DNA from: Thalassospira sp. HF15
GTDB lineage: Bacteria > Pseudomonadota > Alphaproteobacteria > Rhodospirillales > Thalassospiraceae
Assembly (NCBI RefSeq): GCF_011806525.1
Contig: NZ_JAAVKI010000002.1
Span: 310,001 to 374,000 of the forward strand
Direction: 5' to 3'
DNA: 64,000 bases
Part shown: in pieces, positions 1-9,169 of the stretch
Position numbering within the stretch: the stretch's first letter is position 1
Layout: the number at the start of each line of letters is the position of its first letter
The notes under the pieces: model-generated
Told to the model about the DNA's origin: nothing
Database searches by the model: none
Seen by the model: only the letters and a program-made list of their open reading frames with translations
Made by a program: the position numbers and the translations under genes

Positions 1-414
1 CGGCTTTATACAGCCGGTTTGCGCAGAAATCAAGTGAGGATACCGGCACACAACGGCATTCAACCCAAGGATTCCGCGCGTATCCGCAAACGGGGTACCA
101 TCACCAGTCTTCTGCCATGAGCAGGAAACAAATCCGACGAAACCGGGACGCTTGCCGCCAAACCGGCAAACGCCTGCAGTGCCTTGGTTTTCCGCTTCTG
201 TGACACACCGCACACGATTGCGTTTTCAGCACAGTTCTTTGCCAAACCCCAATGAGCTGCTCTCACACCATATCTTCATCAAACAATAAAGTCGACGCAC
301 CTGCGATATGCTGGAATCGCAGCACAGCCCTGATCCTGTCTGATCCGGGCGAAAAAGGTCATCAGACCAAGCGACTCCCGACACAGGGACATGACCTGCC
401 TTCCCAAAAGAGCC
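1..414. other. intergenic region downstream of trmB
   Basis: No convincing gene is visible on either strand. The short open frames here lack family resemblance and good ribosome binding sites. A short hairpin (CGGCT, six bases, AGCCG) lies at the window edge, positions 1-16. In related bacteria rimP-nusA-infB follows trmB, so this may be the leader of that operon, but its start lies outside the window. I see no tRNA. Confidence 0.5.
351..397 (-). terminator. possible trmB terminator
   Basis: Read on the minus strand, AGGTCAT (391-397) can pair with ATGACCT (356-362) across a 28-base loop that holds a smaller CCC/GGG stem. A run of T follows (352-356 on the complement). The long loop makes this weaker than the other terminators in the window. 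Confidence 0.4.
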
Positions 415-1134
415 TTACGACTGGCGCGGCTTGCGGTGGAATCGCAGATAAGTGCACTTCTTGCCCTGACGCAGCGCCTTTTGCTCATACCGGGTTTTTA
501 CCCAATCGCTTGGCGGCGTGCGCCAGTCTTCCGGGCCGTCGGCCAACCATTCAAAATCGGGATGGTTGTGCATATGCTGCAAGGTCCAGGAAATATACTG
601 CATATCATCGCTGGCAACCCGGAACTCCGCGCCATCTTTCAGAAGGCGGGCAAGCAATGCCAGGTTCTTGGGTCCGATAAAGCGGCGTTCCGCGTGACGT
701 TTCTTTGGCCACGGATCGGGAAACAGCAAAAAGGCCCGATCAAAACAGGCATCGACGAGCTTATAGAGCAGCGGGCGCGAATCATCGGCAATCACACGCA
801 CATTGCTCAGATTTCTCTCATCAAGATGGCGCAGCAGGCTACCAACCCCGTCCATAAACGGTTCGGCTCCGATGATCCCGACTTCAGGCTTTGCTTCTGC
901 CTGACCGGCCAGATGCTCTCCGCCACCAAAGCCGATCTCAAGCCAAAGCTGGTCGGGCTTTGCGCCGAAATAGCTGTTGGGATCGACCCCATCCTGATCC
1001 GGATAGGTGATACCGATTTCAGGCAGCATCGCATCCACAAGGGCCTTGCGAGACTCCTTGAGCGGACGGCTGCCGCGACGGCCATAGAAATTCGGTCGAT
1101 CAGCGGTCGGAATCGGGCGGTCTTTGTTGCGCAT
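415..1134 (-). CDS. trmB: tRNA (guanine-N7)-methyltransferase TrmB
   Basis: This enzyme transfers a methyl group from SAM to N7 of guanosine 46 in the variable loop of tRNA, in the cytosol. The 239-residue protein has the SAM-binding loop EIGFGGGEH at residues 66-74 and the family signature FPDPWPKKRH at 138-147, which carries the catalytic-site residues. The length fits the family. It lies downstream of metK, the SAM synthetase gene, but a strong terminator between them suggests partly separate transcription. The metK-trmB order is common in alphaproteobacteria. The start ATG is at 1134. Confidence 0.95.
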   Translation of the reverse strand: MRNKDRPIPTADRPNFYGRRGSRPLKESRKALVDAMLPEIGITYPDQDGVDPNSYFGAKPDQLWLEIGFGGGEHLAGQAEAKPEVGIIGAEPFMDGVGSLLRHLDERNLSNVRVIADDSRPLLYKLVDACFDRAFLLFPDPWPKKRHAERRFIGPKNLALLARLLKDGAEFRVASDDMQYISWTLQHMHNHPDFEWLADGPEDWRTPPSDWVKTRYEQKALRQGKKCTYLRFHRKPRQS

Positions 1135-1182
1135 GGTCGTTTCTGTCGATCAGGGTCGGAATTACGGGTCGGGTCGTTTGAA

Positions 1183-1219
1183 AATCAAAACGGGCGGCCC
1201 GAGTTTTCCGGGCCGCCCG
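1183..1219 (-). terminator. metK rho-independent terminator
   Basis: A perfect 10-bp GC-rich stem joins CGGGCGGCCC (1191-1200) to GGGCCGCCCG (1210-1219) around a 9-base loop. On the minus strand it is followed by TTTTGATTTT, so it terminates metK transcripts before trmB. Confidence 0.85.
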
Positions 1220-1277
1220 CCTCATATCACGTCATGCAATTTTGGCAAATCGCACTTTTTAGCGCACTTTTCGCCAA

Positions 1278-2450
1278 TCAGGCACCGAATGCCGATTTCA
1301 GGTCACCGACCAGATCAGTGCGTTCCCAAGAGAAGCCACCATCGTCAGTCGGCTGACGGCCAAAGTGGCCATAAGCAGAAGACGGCGTGTAGATCGGACG
1401 GCAAAGTGAAAGATGCTCACGAATACCACGCGGGCTGAGATCCATCAGCTGACGCAAAACATCGCCGAGCTTCAGTTCGTCAACATTGCCAGTTTCATGG
1501 TTGTTAACGTAAAGCGCGAGCGGCTTGGACACGCCAATCGCATAGGCAAGCTGAATGGTGCATTTTTCGGCAAGGCCGGCCGCAACAACGTTCTTCGCAA
1601 GATAGCGCGCCGCATATGCAGCCGAACGGTCAACCTTGGTCGGATCTTTGCCCGAAAACGCGCCACCACCATGCGGGGCCGCACCACCATAGGTGTCAAC
1701 GATGATCTTACGACCCGTAAGGCCGGCATCACCATCAGGACCACCAATCACGAAACGCCCCGTCGGGTTGATGTAGATTTCATCAGCCGGCGGCATCCAA
1801 CCTTGCGGAAGGGCTGCTTCGATATAGGGCATGACCAGCTCGTGAACATCGCGCTGCGACAAACCATCAGCATGCTGGGTCGACACAACGACCGAGGTCG
1901 CTGCAACCGGTTTGCCAGCCGCGTAGCGGAGCGTCACCTGGCTTTTGGCATCCGGGCCGAACTGCGGAACCTTGCCGGAGTGGCGGTCAGCAGCCATAGC
2001 GCGCAAAATACGATGTGAAAACTGGATCGGTGCCGGCATCAGTTCATCGGTTTCGTTACACGCGTAACCAAACATGATGCCCTGGTCACCTGCGCCAAGG
2101 TCTTTTTCACCAGCAGAATCGACACCCTGTGCGATGTCTACAGACTGTTCATGCACGTGGCACTCGATTTCGGCCGTCTTCCAGTGGAAGCCTTCCTGCT
2201 CATAACCGATGTCACGAATAGCCTGGCGGGCTTTTTCGATCATGACGTCTTTGGTCACGCTTTCAGGGCCACGTACTTCGCCTGCCAGGACCACACGGTT
2301 GGTGGTGGCAAGGGTTTCGACGGCAACGCGCGAATCTTCATCCGCAGCAAGAAAAGCATCAACGATGGAATCGGAAATGCGGTCACAGACTTTGTCCGGA
2401 TGACCTTCCGAAACAGATTCACTGGTAAATAGATAATCGGAAAGAGACAT
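1278..2450 (-). CDS. metK: S-adenosylmethionine synthetase MetK
   Basis: MetK makes S-adenosylmethionine from methionine and ATP in the cytosol. The 390-residue protein shows EGHPDK at 15-20, the ATP/methionine-site loop [12 protein letters not shown] at 119-130 and the later [16 protein letters not shown] motif. I chose the ATG at 2450 because GGAGAAGG stands six bases upstream and the protein then begins [13 protein letters not shown], as the family does. An in-frame TTG further up would add 41 unrelated residues. The leader can fold so that part of the Shine-Dalgarno is paired. It sits between an HTH regulator gene and trmB, separated from each by a terminator. Confidence 0.97.
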   Translation of the reverse strand: MSLSDYLFTSESVSEGHPDKVCDRISDSIVDAFLAADEDSRVAVETLATTNRVVLAGEVRGPESVTKDVMIEKARQAIRDIGYEQEGFHWKTAEIECHVHEQSVDIAQGVDSAGEKDLGAGDQGIMFGYACNETDELMPAPIQFSHRILRAMAADRHSGKVPQFGPDAKSQVTLRYAAGKPVAATSVVVSTQHADGLSQRDVHELVMPYIEAALPQGWMPPADEIYINPTGRFVIGGPDGDAGLTGRKIIVDTYGGAAPHGGGAFSGKDPTKVDRSAAYAARYLAKNVVAAGLAEKCTIQLAYAIGVSKPLALYVNNHETGNVDELKLGDVLRQLMDLSPRGIREHLSLCRPIYTPSSAYGHFGRQPTDDGGFSWERTDLVGDLKSAFGA

Positions 2451-2460
2451 ATAAGACCTT

Positions 2461-2493
2461 CTCCGGTAATGGGTTTCCAAAACTGGACCGGAG
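2461..2493 (-). promoter_or_regulatory. hairpin pairing the metK Shine-Dalgarno
   Basis: On the transcript, CTCCGGT (2487-2493) is perfectly complementary to ACCGGAG (2461-2467), giving a 7-bp stem with a small TCCA/TGGA element inside. The 3' arm contains GGAG of the metK ribosome binding site (2457-2464). This is the geometry of a translational off-switch. Whether a ligand such as SAM controls it is not shown by the sequence. Confidence 0.4.
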
Positions 2494-2690
2494 GGCTCCC
2501 GATACAAGGACTGTATCGATAGCGCCCACTTAGCCTTTTTTTGTGTGGTGGCAAGCGGTCCAAATCCGTCCACATTGATCAGTTCTTGTGCGAACTGTCC
2601 TGTCGCTTGTGCCTGATCGTTCTATGAAGGTCAAGCATCATTGCCGCAAAACCGTAACCCGAAATAGTTTGCTTCAGGGCCGGTTGCGCA

Positions 2691-2730
2691 GAAAAGACAA
2701 AGACGTGATTCACCTAAGGCGAATCACGTC
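2691..2730 (-). terminator. terminator of the HTH regulator gene
   Basis: A perfect 10-bp stem joins GACGTGATTC (2702-2711) to GAATCACGTC (2721-2730) with a 9-base loop. TTTGTCTTTT follows on the minus strand. It lies 29 bases past the stop codon of the HTH gene. Confidence 0.85.
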
Positions 2731-2758
2731 CTGAGCCGAAATATTCCGGCCAAACTGG

Positions 2759-3253
2759 TTACTTCTGATCGGAATCAGCAGCCTGCAATGCACCCATCGA
2801 TTTGACGAGTTCAAAGATTTTCTTGCGCTGGTTCGGATCGGTAATCCGGTAATAGGCACGCACCAGTTCGAGCGTTTCACGACGGTTCATCGGGTCGTTG
2901 TCAAACGGGTCCGGGCTTTCAGACATTTCACGACGTTCATGCACCGATTTCGATGAAATCTCGTCAGGCATGTCATCGAAGAAAAATGATACGGGCACAT
3001 CAAGGACGCGGGACAGATCGTACAGACGCGATGCACCAACACGGTTGGCACCACGTTCGTATTTCTGTACTTGCTGGAACGTCAGGCCAATTGCTTCGCC
3101 AAGTTTTTCCTGGCTCATGCCAAGAAGTGTCCTGCGCAGGCGAACACGAGCACCAACGTGAATATCGACAGGATTTGGGGCCCCACTTGCAGTCCGGCCA
3201 CGACCCCGACCGCGTGTGTTCTTTACCATCGTGTTTTCATCCTTAGGCGACAT
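2759..3253 (-). CDS. XRE/Cro-CI family transcriptional regulator
   Basis: This is a 164-residue DNA-binding protein. A basic, Gly/Arg-rich N-terminus (about 10-22) precedes an XRE helix-turn-helix at 32-90 with the typical MSQEKLGEAIGLTFQQVQKYERG core. A charged C-terminal half follows, predicted to be helical. The start ATG at 3253 has AAGGA nine bases upstream. It lies between lnt and metK, and a regulator at this place is common in alphaproteobacteria. In Sinorhizobium the acid-inducible phrR gene sits next to actA (lnt), so this may be a PhrR-like regulator; that is recalled, not tested. Targets are unknown; metK or self-control are reasonable guesses. Confidence 0.85.
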   Translation of the reverse strand: MSPKDENTMVKNTRGRGRGRTASGAPNPVDIHVGARVRLRRTLLGMSQEKLGEAIGLTFQQVQKYERGANRVGASRLYDLSRVLDVPVSFFFDDMPDEISSKSVHERREMSESPDPFDNDPMNRRETLELVRAYYRITDPNQRKKIFELVKSMGALQAADSDQK

Positions 3254-3340
3254 TTAAGGTTGTTCCTTCTTTCACTCCGACCTATCCATCCGTGATTTTG
3301 TGGGACAATTTCCGGACGGTTTGGCAAATTTTCCAGCCGC

Positions 3341-4918
3341 CTAGAGGGATTTCGGTATGCGTTTATATCCCATAGCGAGAACGGCAAAGAAGGAAACAAT
3401 ACCGTAAAATAGCAAGTCACGCCACAAATAATATACTGTTGTATGGTTTTTATCACTCAAAAGGGGGTACACAAGGATAGCCCTCTCCCCCAAGGGTAGG
3501 TCTGAAGCCACGCGCCCATAAGCATCGAACACCGCCGATACCCCTGTATAGGCTGCCCTGACCAACGGACGACCTTCCTCAAGAGTTCTAAAACGGGCTG
3601 CTGCCATATGTTGATATGGGCCTGCACTGTCGCCAAACCACCCGTCATTGGTAACATTTAACAACCAGTCGGGCTGATCGGCGCCATCAATTACCGCGCC
3701 GGGAAAGATCACTTCATAACAAATAAGCGGCGAAAAGCTTGGCATGCCGTTAACTGACAGCGTCTGAGGCCCAGGTCCGGAAGAAAAATCGGTCCGCCCT
3801 TCGGTCAGCTTGGGGAAGGGCAGGATTGAACGGAACGGCACATATTCCCCGAATGGCACCAGATGAAACTTGTCAAAGCTTGCGACAACATCGCCGCTGG
3901 CATCAATCACCTGAATGGCGTTCCAGACCTTGTATTCATCGGTATCGCGCGGATAGGTTCGTGGTGCACCGGTAATCAGGATATCATTTGGCCCAAGAAT
4001 TTCGGCCATTTCCATGCGGGCTTGTGTCTGGGTTTCGACAAAAAAGGTCGCAGCCGTTTCCGGCCATATCACGATGCGCTTTTGATCAGGACGCAGGTTT
4101 TCGGGCCTTCTCGACATATCAAGCAGCAACGAAAAGTGCTGGTTTTGCAGTTCCGGGCGCCATTTTTCACGCTGGGCAATATTGGGTTGCACAATCTGCA
4201 AGATCGGCACATCTGCGGGCAAATCTGATAGTGCGACATTCGATGTATCCGGCCCGACCATCATCAGGCGCACCGCACCCCCACCCCACAATGCGACCGC
4301 AATCATCACACCGCCAATTGCTGCCAACTTGCCATGCTTCCCGACAACAAAGGCCGCAGGCAAGGTTGCAAACAGGGCCGTAAAAAAGGACAGGCCATAA
4401 ATCCCCACCACCGAGGCAAACTGCATCGGTGCCGCATCAATCGCCCAGATATGACCCAAAAGGTTCCAGGGAAAGCCGGTCAACACATGACCACGCAGAT
4501 ATTCCACCACGGACCAGAACACCGCGAGCAACACGGCCCGGCTGACAAGACCATCACCCAGACGCCAGCTTGCCCAGACGGCCAACATGGGGAAAATTGC
4601 AAGGCCACCACCAAGCCCCAAAAGGGCAAACGGGATCATCCAGCCATAAATTTCCGGCTGGACCAGAAAGGCATGGCTCACCCAGTAAAAGCCTGCGGCG
4701 AAATGGCCGGTGCCAAACCACCAGCCGGCAGAAAGCGCCCCCTTGTTGCAACGAACGCCCTCAAGACTCCACAGAAGAACTGCAAAGCAAACCGGCAAAA
4801 CAGGGATGATAAAGAAGGGCGGCAGAGCAAGAACCGCCACCGCCCCGGATAACAACCAGACAAAACGCCTGCGCCAGCCCGAAAGACCGGCCAGTCGGCG
4901 CGCCGTGGCTTCAATCAT
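3341..4918 (-). CDS. lnt: apolipoprotein N-acyltransferase Lnt
   Basis: Lnt adds the third acyl chain to the N-terminal cysteine of lipoproteins at the inner membrane. The 525-residue protein begins with about six hydrophobic segments (roughly 20-220), followed by a nitrilase-fold domain (about 238-490) facing the periplasm and a last membrane helix near the C-terminus. The catalytic triad is visible as Glu287 (WPETAATFF), Lys350 (FDKFHLVPFGEY) and Cys400 (LICYEVIFPG). Its ATG overlaps the 3' end of the corC gene by 8 bases, so the two are probably translationally coupled in one operon. The partner Lol-pathway gene lolA begins at the far end of the window. Confidence 0.96.
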   Translation of the reverse strand: MIEATARRLAGLSGWRRRFVWLLSGAVAVLALPPFFIIPVLPVCFAVLLWSLEGVRCNKGALSAGWWFGTGHFAAGFYWVSHAFLVQPEIYGWMIPFALLGLGGGLAIFPMLAVWASWRLGDGLVSRAVLLAVFWSVVEYLRGHVLTGFPWNLLGHIWAIDAAPMQFASVVGIYGLSFFTALFATLPAAFVVGKHGKLAAIGGVMIAVALWGGGAVRLMMVGPDTSNVALSDLPADVPILQIVQPNIAQREKWRPELQNQHFSLLLDMSRRPENLRPDQKRIVIWPETAATFFVETQTQARMEMAEILGPNDILITGAPRTYPRDTDEYKVWNAIQVIDASGDVVASFDKFHLVPFGEYVPFRSILPFPKLTEGRTDFSSGPGPQTLSVNGMPSFSPLICYEVIFPGAVIDGADQPDWLLNVTNDGWFGDSAGPYQHMAAARFRTLEEGRPLVRAAYTGVSAVFDAYGRVASDLPLGERAILVYPLLSDKNHTTVYYLWRDLLFYGIVSFFAVLAMGYKRIPKSL

Positions 4919-5894
4919 CCGCTTTTTCCTGCGTTTCCGTACCTTCGGCAGGGGTTTGATCGTCGCGGCGCATCATGTGGATGCGCAAGCGGCGAATGCG
5001 CCGTGGGTCTGCATCAAGGACTTCGAACTGAATACCGCTGGGATGTTCGATCAACTCGCCACGGGCGGGAACACGCCCGGCCAGCGAGAAGACAAGACCA
5101 CCAAGCGTATCGATGTCTTCATCCTCATCTTCGTCCAGCAAGCCAAAGGACAGCTTTTCTTCAAGGTCTTCGACCTCAAACCGGGCGTCAGCAATATAGC
5201 ACCCGTCCGAAAGACGGATCAGTTTGGGTGTCTGGTCGATGTCATGTTCGTCATCAATCTCGCCAACGATTTCCTCGACCAGATCCTCGATGGTGATCAG
5301 ACCATCGATCCCGCCGAACTCATCAACCACCAGCGCCATGTGCGTGCGCGACAATCGCATTTCCGACAACAGATCCAGAACGCGAATGGCCGGTGATACG
5401 AACAATACCCGGCGCAGCAATGACTGCAGGCTGAATTCCCGACCGGCAGCAACACAGCCCAGCACATCCTTGATATGAACCATGCCAGCAATATCATCGA
5501 GGGTGTCGCCATAAACCGGCAAACGCGAATGGGCCTTCTTGACCATCACATCGACCAGTTCCTGCAACTCGATATCCTTGGGAACAGCGACAATATCGGC
5601 GCGCGGAATCATGACGTCCTCTGCCGTCATGTCGCGAAGGGCAATAATGTTTTCAAAAAGGGAACGTTCGTGCAGCGAGACCGGCTCGTCATCTTCTTCG
5701 GTTCGCTCGGCGAGTTCTTCGAGCGTATCACTCAGCGAAGCTTCGCCATTGCGTGACTTGCCACGCTTAAGCCCCAGAGCAGAGGCCACATTATCCCATA
5801 AGGAGCCGCTATCATCAGCTTCCTGAAGTGTATCCTCGCCTGTGCGAGGGCGCATACTCTCGTGGTCGTCGTCGCGTTGACTAGAGTCGTTCAT
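4911..5894 (-). CDS. corC: CorC/HlyC family CBS-domain protein
   Basis: This 327-residue soluble protein has an acidic N-terminal stretch (1-75), a pair of CBS domains (about 95-150 and 160-220) and a C-terminal CorC_HlyC domain (about 238-320). No membrane domain is present, as in E. coli CorC (YbeX), unlike the membrane-bound CorB/MpfA type. The family has been linked to Mg2+/Co2+ efflux, and the ybeY-corC-lnt arrangement is very widely conserved. CBS pairs usually bind adenosine nucleotides. It overlaps lnt by 8 bases and follows ybeY by 40 bases. The function beyond ion or membrane homeostasis is not settled. Confidence 0.9.
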   Translation of the reverse strand: MNDSSQRDDDHESMRPRTGEDTLQEADDSGSLWDNVASALGLKRGKSRNGEASLSDTLEELAERTEEDDEPVSLHERSLFENIIALRDMTAEDVMIPRADIVAVPKDIELQELVDVMVKKAHSRLPVYGDTLDDIAGMVHIKDVLGCVAAGREFSLQSLLRRVLFVSPAIRVLDLLSEMRLSRTHMALVVDEFGGIDGLITIEDLVEEIVGEIDDEHDIDQTPKLIRLSDGCYIADARFEVEDLEEKLSFGLLDEDEDEDIDTLGGLVFSLAGRVPARGELIEHPSGIQFEVLDADPRRIRRLRIHMMRRDDQTPAEGTETQEKADD

Positions 5895-5934
5895 GGGTCG
5901 GTTTCGACATCCTTTAATTCAAACAAACCGTTAT

Positions 5935-6525
5935 CTAATTAGGCTCATCTTCAATCGGCGCATAGGGATCATCAATCCCAAGTCCGGCAAGAATTTGGCG
6001 TTCAAGGTCTTCCATCTCTTCGGCTTCATCATCAACCATATGATCGTAACCGACAAGATGCAGCGTGCCATGAACTGCAAGATGAACCAGATGATTTTTC
6101 AAAGTCTTTTGCTGTTCTATGGCTTCGCGGGCGCATGTTTCACGCGCAATGACGATATCACCCAGCATCAACGGCATATCAGGTGCCATCATAAAGGCCT
6201 CGGCATCCTCAGCACTTTCAAGAGCAGCAAAGGACAACACATTGGTCGGTTTATCTTTTTCCCGATAATCACGGTTCAATATCCGAACCGAAGCATCATC
6301 GGATAGCCGCACACCAATTTCAATCACCGGCGCAACCGACAAAAGCGACGCCCCGTCGCCTTCGTCTTCGGTCCCATCAGTCGGCACCGCATTTTCATCC
6401 CAAAGGGCTCCGTCAGAAAGCGCGCCGTCAAGGGCCGCTATCACTGCCGCTTCGATGGCCGCGATCTCGTCGCGTTGCCAGTCACCTGCTTCGACTTCAA
6501 GGTCCAGATCAAGCGGTGCCGTCAT
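5935..6525 (-). CDS. ybeY: endoribonuclease YbeY (rRNA maturation factor)
   Basis: YbeY is a zinc-dependent single-strand RNase involved in 16S rRNA 3'-end maturation and 70S ribosome quality control. The 196-residue protein has the metal motif HGTLHLVGYDH (His152, His156, His162). An acidic insert at about 36-65 lengthens it compared with the E. coli protein. I chose ATG 6525 because AAGGA lies eight bases upstream; an upstream start would add 31 residues inside phoH. It overlaps the phoH 3' end by 17 bases, consistent with an operon with phoH and miaB. Confidence 0.93.
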   Translation of the reverse strand: MTAPLDLDLEVEAGDWQRDEIAAIEAAVIAALDGALSDGALWDENAVPTDGTEDEGDGASLLSVAPVIEIGVRLSDDASVRILNRDYREKDKPTNVLSFAALESAEDAEAFMMAPDMPLMLGDIVIARETCAREAIEQQKTLKNHLVHLAVHGTLHLVGYDHMVDDEAEEMEDLERQILAGLGIDDPYAPIEDEPN

Positions 6526-7612
6526 CGCCTGCGTCCTTGCCAGTGCTGTCCTTGCCACCGCGATAACCTTTTTTAAGGCGATCACGCAGGGCATCCGCCG
6601 CGTCATAGGCCTGGACAATCTTGGTCACAAGGTGATGGCGCACCACGTCGCGCTGATCAAACTTGACGGTGGCAACCCCTTTGACATCGCCAATGGTTTC
6701 AAGCGCATCACGCAAACCCGACTTGGTGCCATCCGGCAAATCGATCTGGGTCATGTCACCCGTCACCACCATGCGCGAACCTTCACCCAGACGGGTCAGG
6801 AACATTTTCATCTGCATCGGGGTGGTGTTCTGTGCTTCATCCAGAATGACAAAAGCATGCGACAGGGTTCGACCACGCATAAAGGCCAGCGGGGCGACTT
6901 CAATCTCGCCGCTTTCCATGCGCTTGATCACGACATCACCCGGAAGCGTGTCATGCAATGCGTCATAAAGCGGACGCAGATAGGGGTCGACCTTGTCTTT
7001 CAGATCACCGGGCAAGAAACCAAGGCGTTCACCGGCTTCGACCGCCGGACGCGACAGGATAATGCGATCAACCTGACCCAGAATAAACGCCTGCACCGCC
7101 ATGGCGACCGCAAGATAGGTCTTGCCGGTACCAGCCGGACCGATACCAAAAATCAGCTCATTATCAAGGATCGCTTCGACATAATCCTTCTGGCGCTTGG
7201 AACGCGGGGAAATACGGCGTTTCTTGGTTTGAATGGTCAGGCGCGAACCGCCAAACATATCCTTGGTCTGGCCACTCCAGGGATCAGCATCGTCCGGTTC
7301 GGAAAGGCGCACCGCACCATCCACCGTTTCGACATCGACATGATCTATTTCCTTGTCACGCAGACGCGCATACAGCTGGGCCAGAACCTTTTTGGCCTGT
7401 GCGACCTTGGCCGGATCACCGGCCAGCATCACCACAAGTCCGCGGCTGGAAACCTGAACACCGGTGCGCTCAGACAGACGCGTCAGGTTTTCGGCCTGCG
7501 GGCCATACAAAACCTGAGCAAGCGCGTTGTCCTGAAACTCGATCTGATCGGAATCCTTTGGGGCGTGTTTGGTTTTGGTGTTGGTCTTGCTTTTTGTGGG
7601 GGTGCCGCTCAC
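6509..7612 (-). CDS. phoH: PhoH family ATPase
   Basis: This is a 367-residue PhoH-like P-loop ATPase (YbeZ type). A KH-like N-terminal region (about 28-90) precedes the PhoH domain, with Walker A GPAGTGKT at 158-165 and a Walker B LDEAQN near 255. The protein is cytosolic and is thought to work with YbeY in RNA metabolism, which fits the direct overlap with ybeY. Its start overlaps the stop of miaB by four bases, so miaB-phoH-ybeY-corC-lnt reads as one coupled operon. Confidence 0.94.
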   Translation of the reverse strand: MSGTPTKSKTNTKTKHAPKDSDQIEFQDNALAQVLYGPQAENLTRLSERTGVQVSSRGLVVMLAGDPAKVAQAKKVLAQLYARLRDKEIDHVDVETVDGAVRLSEPDDADPWSGQTKDMFGGSRLTIQTKKRRISPRSKRQKDYVEAILDNELIFGIGPAGTGKTYLAVAMAVQAFILGQVDRIILSRPAVEAGERLGFLPGDLKDKVDPYLRPLYDALHDTLPGDVVIKRMESGEIEVAPLAFMRGRTLSHAFVILDEAQNTTPMQMKMFLTRLGEGSRMVVTGDMTQIDLPDGTKSGLRDALETIGDVKGVATVKFDQRDVVRHHLVTKIVQAYDAADALRDRLKKGYRGGKDSTGKDAGDDGTA

Positions 7613-9000
7613 GCAACGTTCCTTTCAGAATTCTGGTCGTTTCGGGTGGCGTCGACCAGTTCGCCGCCAAGGGAATTAGGCAGCGCTTCGGTTATTTTCA
7701 AGCGCAAGATCTGTCCAAGCGCTGATTCGGGCAAACCGCTGACATGAACCGGCTGCATATAGGGGCTTTTGCCGACAAGCTGGCCTTCATACTTGCCATG
7801 ACGTTCCAAAAGAACATCCATCTCCTTGCCGACACTATTCTGGTTAAACACCAGTTGCTGTTCGGCCAGCAGCGCCTGCAAACGCATGATCCGTTCGGTT
7901 TTGACTTTTTCAGGTACCTGCAGTTCCATCGCCGATGCCGGAGTGCCCGGGCGCGGACTGTATTTGAAGCTAAACGCCTGAATGAAGGTGATGTCGCGCA
8001 CGATTTCCATCGTGTCTTCGAAATCCTTGTCAGATTCGCCGGGGAAACCGACGATAAAGTCCGAAGACAGGGCAAGGTCCGGGCAGGCATCCTTCAGCCG
8101 GTTGGCGATATCACGATAATCCGCGTTGGTGTGTTTGCGGTTCATCGCCTGCAAAACGCGGTCACCGCCGGCCTGAACCGGCAAATGCAGGAACGGCATC
8201 AGTTTCTTGAGATCGCGATGGGCGGAAATCAGATCCTCATCAACATCGCGCGGATGCGACGTGGTGTAGCGAATGCGATCCAACCCGTCGATTTCGGCCA
8301 GCTCACGCAACAACCGACCAAGCGTCCATTCACCACCATTGGGTGCTTCGCCGTGATAGGCATTCACATTCTGCCCCAAAAGGGTCAGTTCACGTGTGCC
8401 TTGCGCGACAAGCTGCTTGGCTTCGCGGATAACATCGGCACCGGGCCGCGAATATTCAGCACCGCGGGTATAGGGCACCACGCAGAACGTGCAGAACTTG
8501 TCACAGCCTTCCTGAATGGCAAGAAACGCGGAATAGCCCTGCTTGGAAACCTGCTGCGGCAGATGATCAAACTTTTCCTCAGCCGGGAAGTCTGTATCAA
8601 CGATGCGATTGCGGCCAACCGCTCGATTGGCACGCGCGACCATTTCCGGCAGTCGATGATAGGTCTGCGGACCAAACACCATGTCAACCATGGGTTCGCG
8701 CTTCATCAGTTCAGCACCTTCGGCCTGCGCAACACAACCCGCCACCGCGACAATCATCTTGTCGCCGCCATTGGCTTCTTTGGCTTCCTTGTGCTTACGC
8801 ACGCGCCCCAGATCCGAAAATACTTTTTCGGCAGCCTTTTCGCGAATGTGGCAGGTATTGAGGATGACCATATCGGCCCCCTCGGCACTGTCGACCGACT
8901 GGTAGCCCAGCGGCGCCAGAACATCCTGCATGCGCTGACTGTCATAGACATTCATCTGACAGCCATAGGTTTTTACAAAAAGTTTCTTCGCTTCTGTCAC
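7609..9000 (-). CDS. miaB: tRNA-2-methylthio-N6-dimethylallyladenosine synthase MiaB
   Basis: MiaB is a radical-SAM enzyme that adds a methylthio group to i6A37 of tRNAs reading UNN codons. The 463-residue form has the N-terminal UPF0004 cluster ligands Cys14, Cys50 and Cys89, the radical-SAM CxxxCxxC at Cys166/170/173, and a C-terminal TRAM domain. I prefer the GTG at 9000, six bases after GGA, which gives [17 protein letters not shown]. An in-frame TTG at 9024 lies in the tail of the preceding terminator and lacks a binding site. The stop overlaps the phoH start. Iron-sulfur dependence fits the nearby fur gene, but co-regulation is not shown. Confidence 0.95.
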   Translation of the reverse strand: MTEAKKLFVKTYGCQMNVYDSQRMQDVLAPLGYQSVDSAEGADMVILNTCHIREKAAEKVFSDLGRVRKHKEAKEANGGDKMIVAVAGCVAQAEGAELMKREPMVDMVFGPQTYHRLPEMVARANRAVGRNRIVDTDFPAEEKFDHLPQQVSKQGYSAFLAIQEGCDKFCTFCVVPYTRGAEYSRPGADVIREAKQLVAQGTRELTLLGQNVNAYHGEAPNGGEWTLGRLLRELAEIDGLDRIRYTTSHPRDVDEDLISAHRDLKKLMPFLHLPVQAGGDRVLQAMNRKHTNADYRDIANRLKDACPDLALSSDFIVGFPGESDKDFEDTMEIVRDITFIQAFSFKYSPRPGTPASAMELQVPEKVKTERIMRLQALLAEQQLVFNQNSVGKEMDVLLERHGKYEGQLVGKSPYMQPVHVSGLPESALGQILRLKITEALPNSLGGELVDATRNDQNSERNVA

Positions 9001-9027
9001 GCCAGATCCGTTTCGCTCTCTCAAAAC

Positions 9028-9058
9028 GCCGAAAAGCGGTGTGATCGCTCACACCGCG
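9028..9058 (-). terminator. terminator after the olsB-olsA pair
   Basis: A perfect 9-bp stem joins GCGGTGTGA (9036-9044) to TCACACCGC (9049-9057) with loop TCGC. TTTTCGGCGTTTTG follows on the minus strand. It lies about 110 bases after the acyltransferase stop and just before miaB. Confidence 0.8.
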
Positions 9059-9169
9059 CTTGGGTTCCGGACAATCGGTGAACGGAACCCGTCGGACATC
9101 TCGTTATCTGAAATCCCGGTCAGATGAAACCGAATTTCACATCAACCGGTATATTATACGGCAAAACGA

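Larger units (their letters stand above)
2451..2758 (-). other. metK leader region
   Basis: This 308-base gap holds the terminator of the upstream HTH gene and the metK promoter and leader. Besides the Shine-Dalgarno hairpin annotated separately, the leader (read on the minus strand) has a small hairpin GATACA-GTCCT-TGTATC at about 2502-2518 and an A7 run near 2535-2541. I could not match it to the SAM-II or SAM/SAH riboswitch consensus from memory. Confidence 0.5.

Noticed and set aside
1-350. Possible tRNA or small RNA gene
   Set aside because: No cloverleaf or T-arm GTTCGANTC pattern was found on either strand.
2451-2573. N-terminal extension of MetK from an upstream TTG
   Set aside because: The extension has no family match, crosses the leader hairpins, and the ATG at 2450 has a strong binding site.
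2500-2690. SAM-II riboswitch before metK
   Set aside because: The P1 stem and AGCTAAAAAGG-like segment did not match; only the Shine-Dalgarno hairpin remains.
6455-7747. Long plus-strand open frame (430 codons) opposite phoH
   Set aside because: It is the antisense of a clear phoH gene with Walker motifs, has no family resemblance, and arises from the GC-rich codon pattern.
7744-9081. Long plus-strand open frame (445 codons) opposite miaB
   Set aside because: Antisense to miaB, which has all radical-SAM cysteines; no ribosome binding site or family match.
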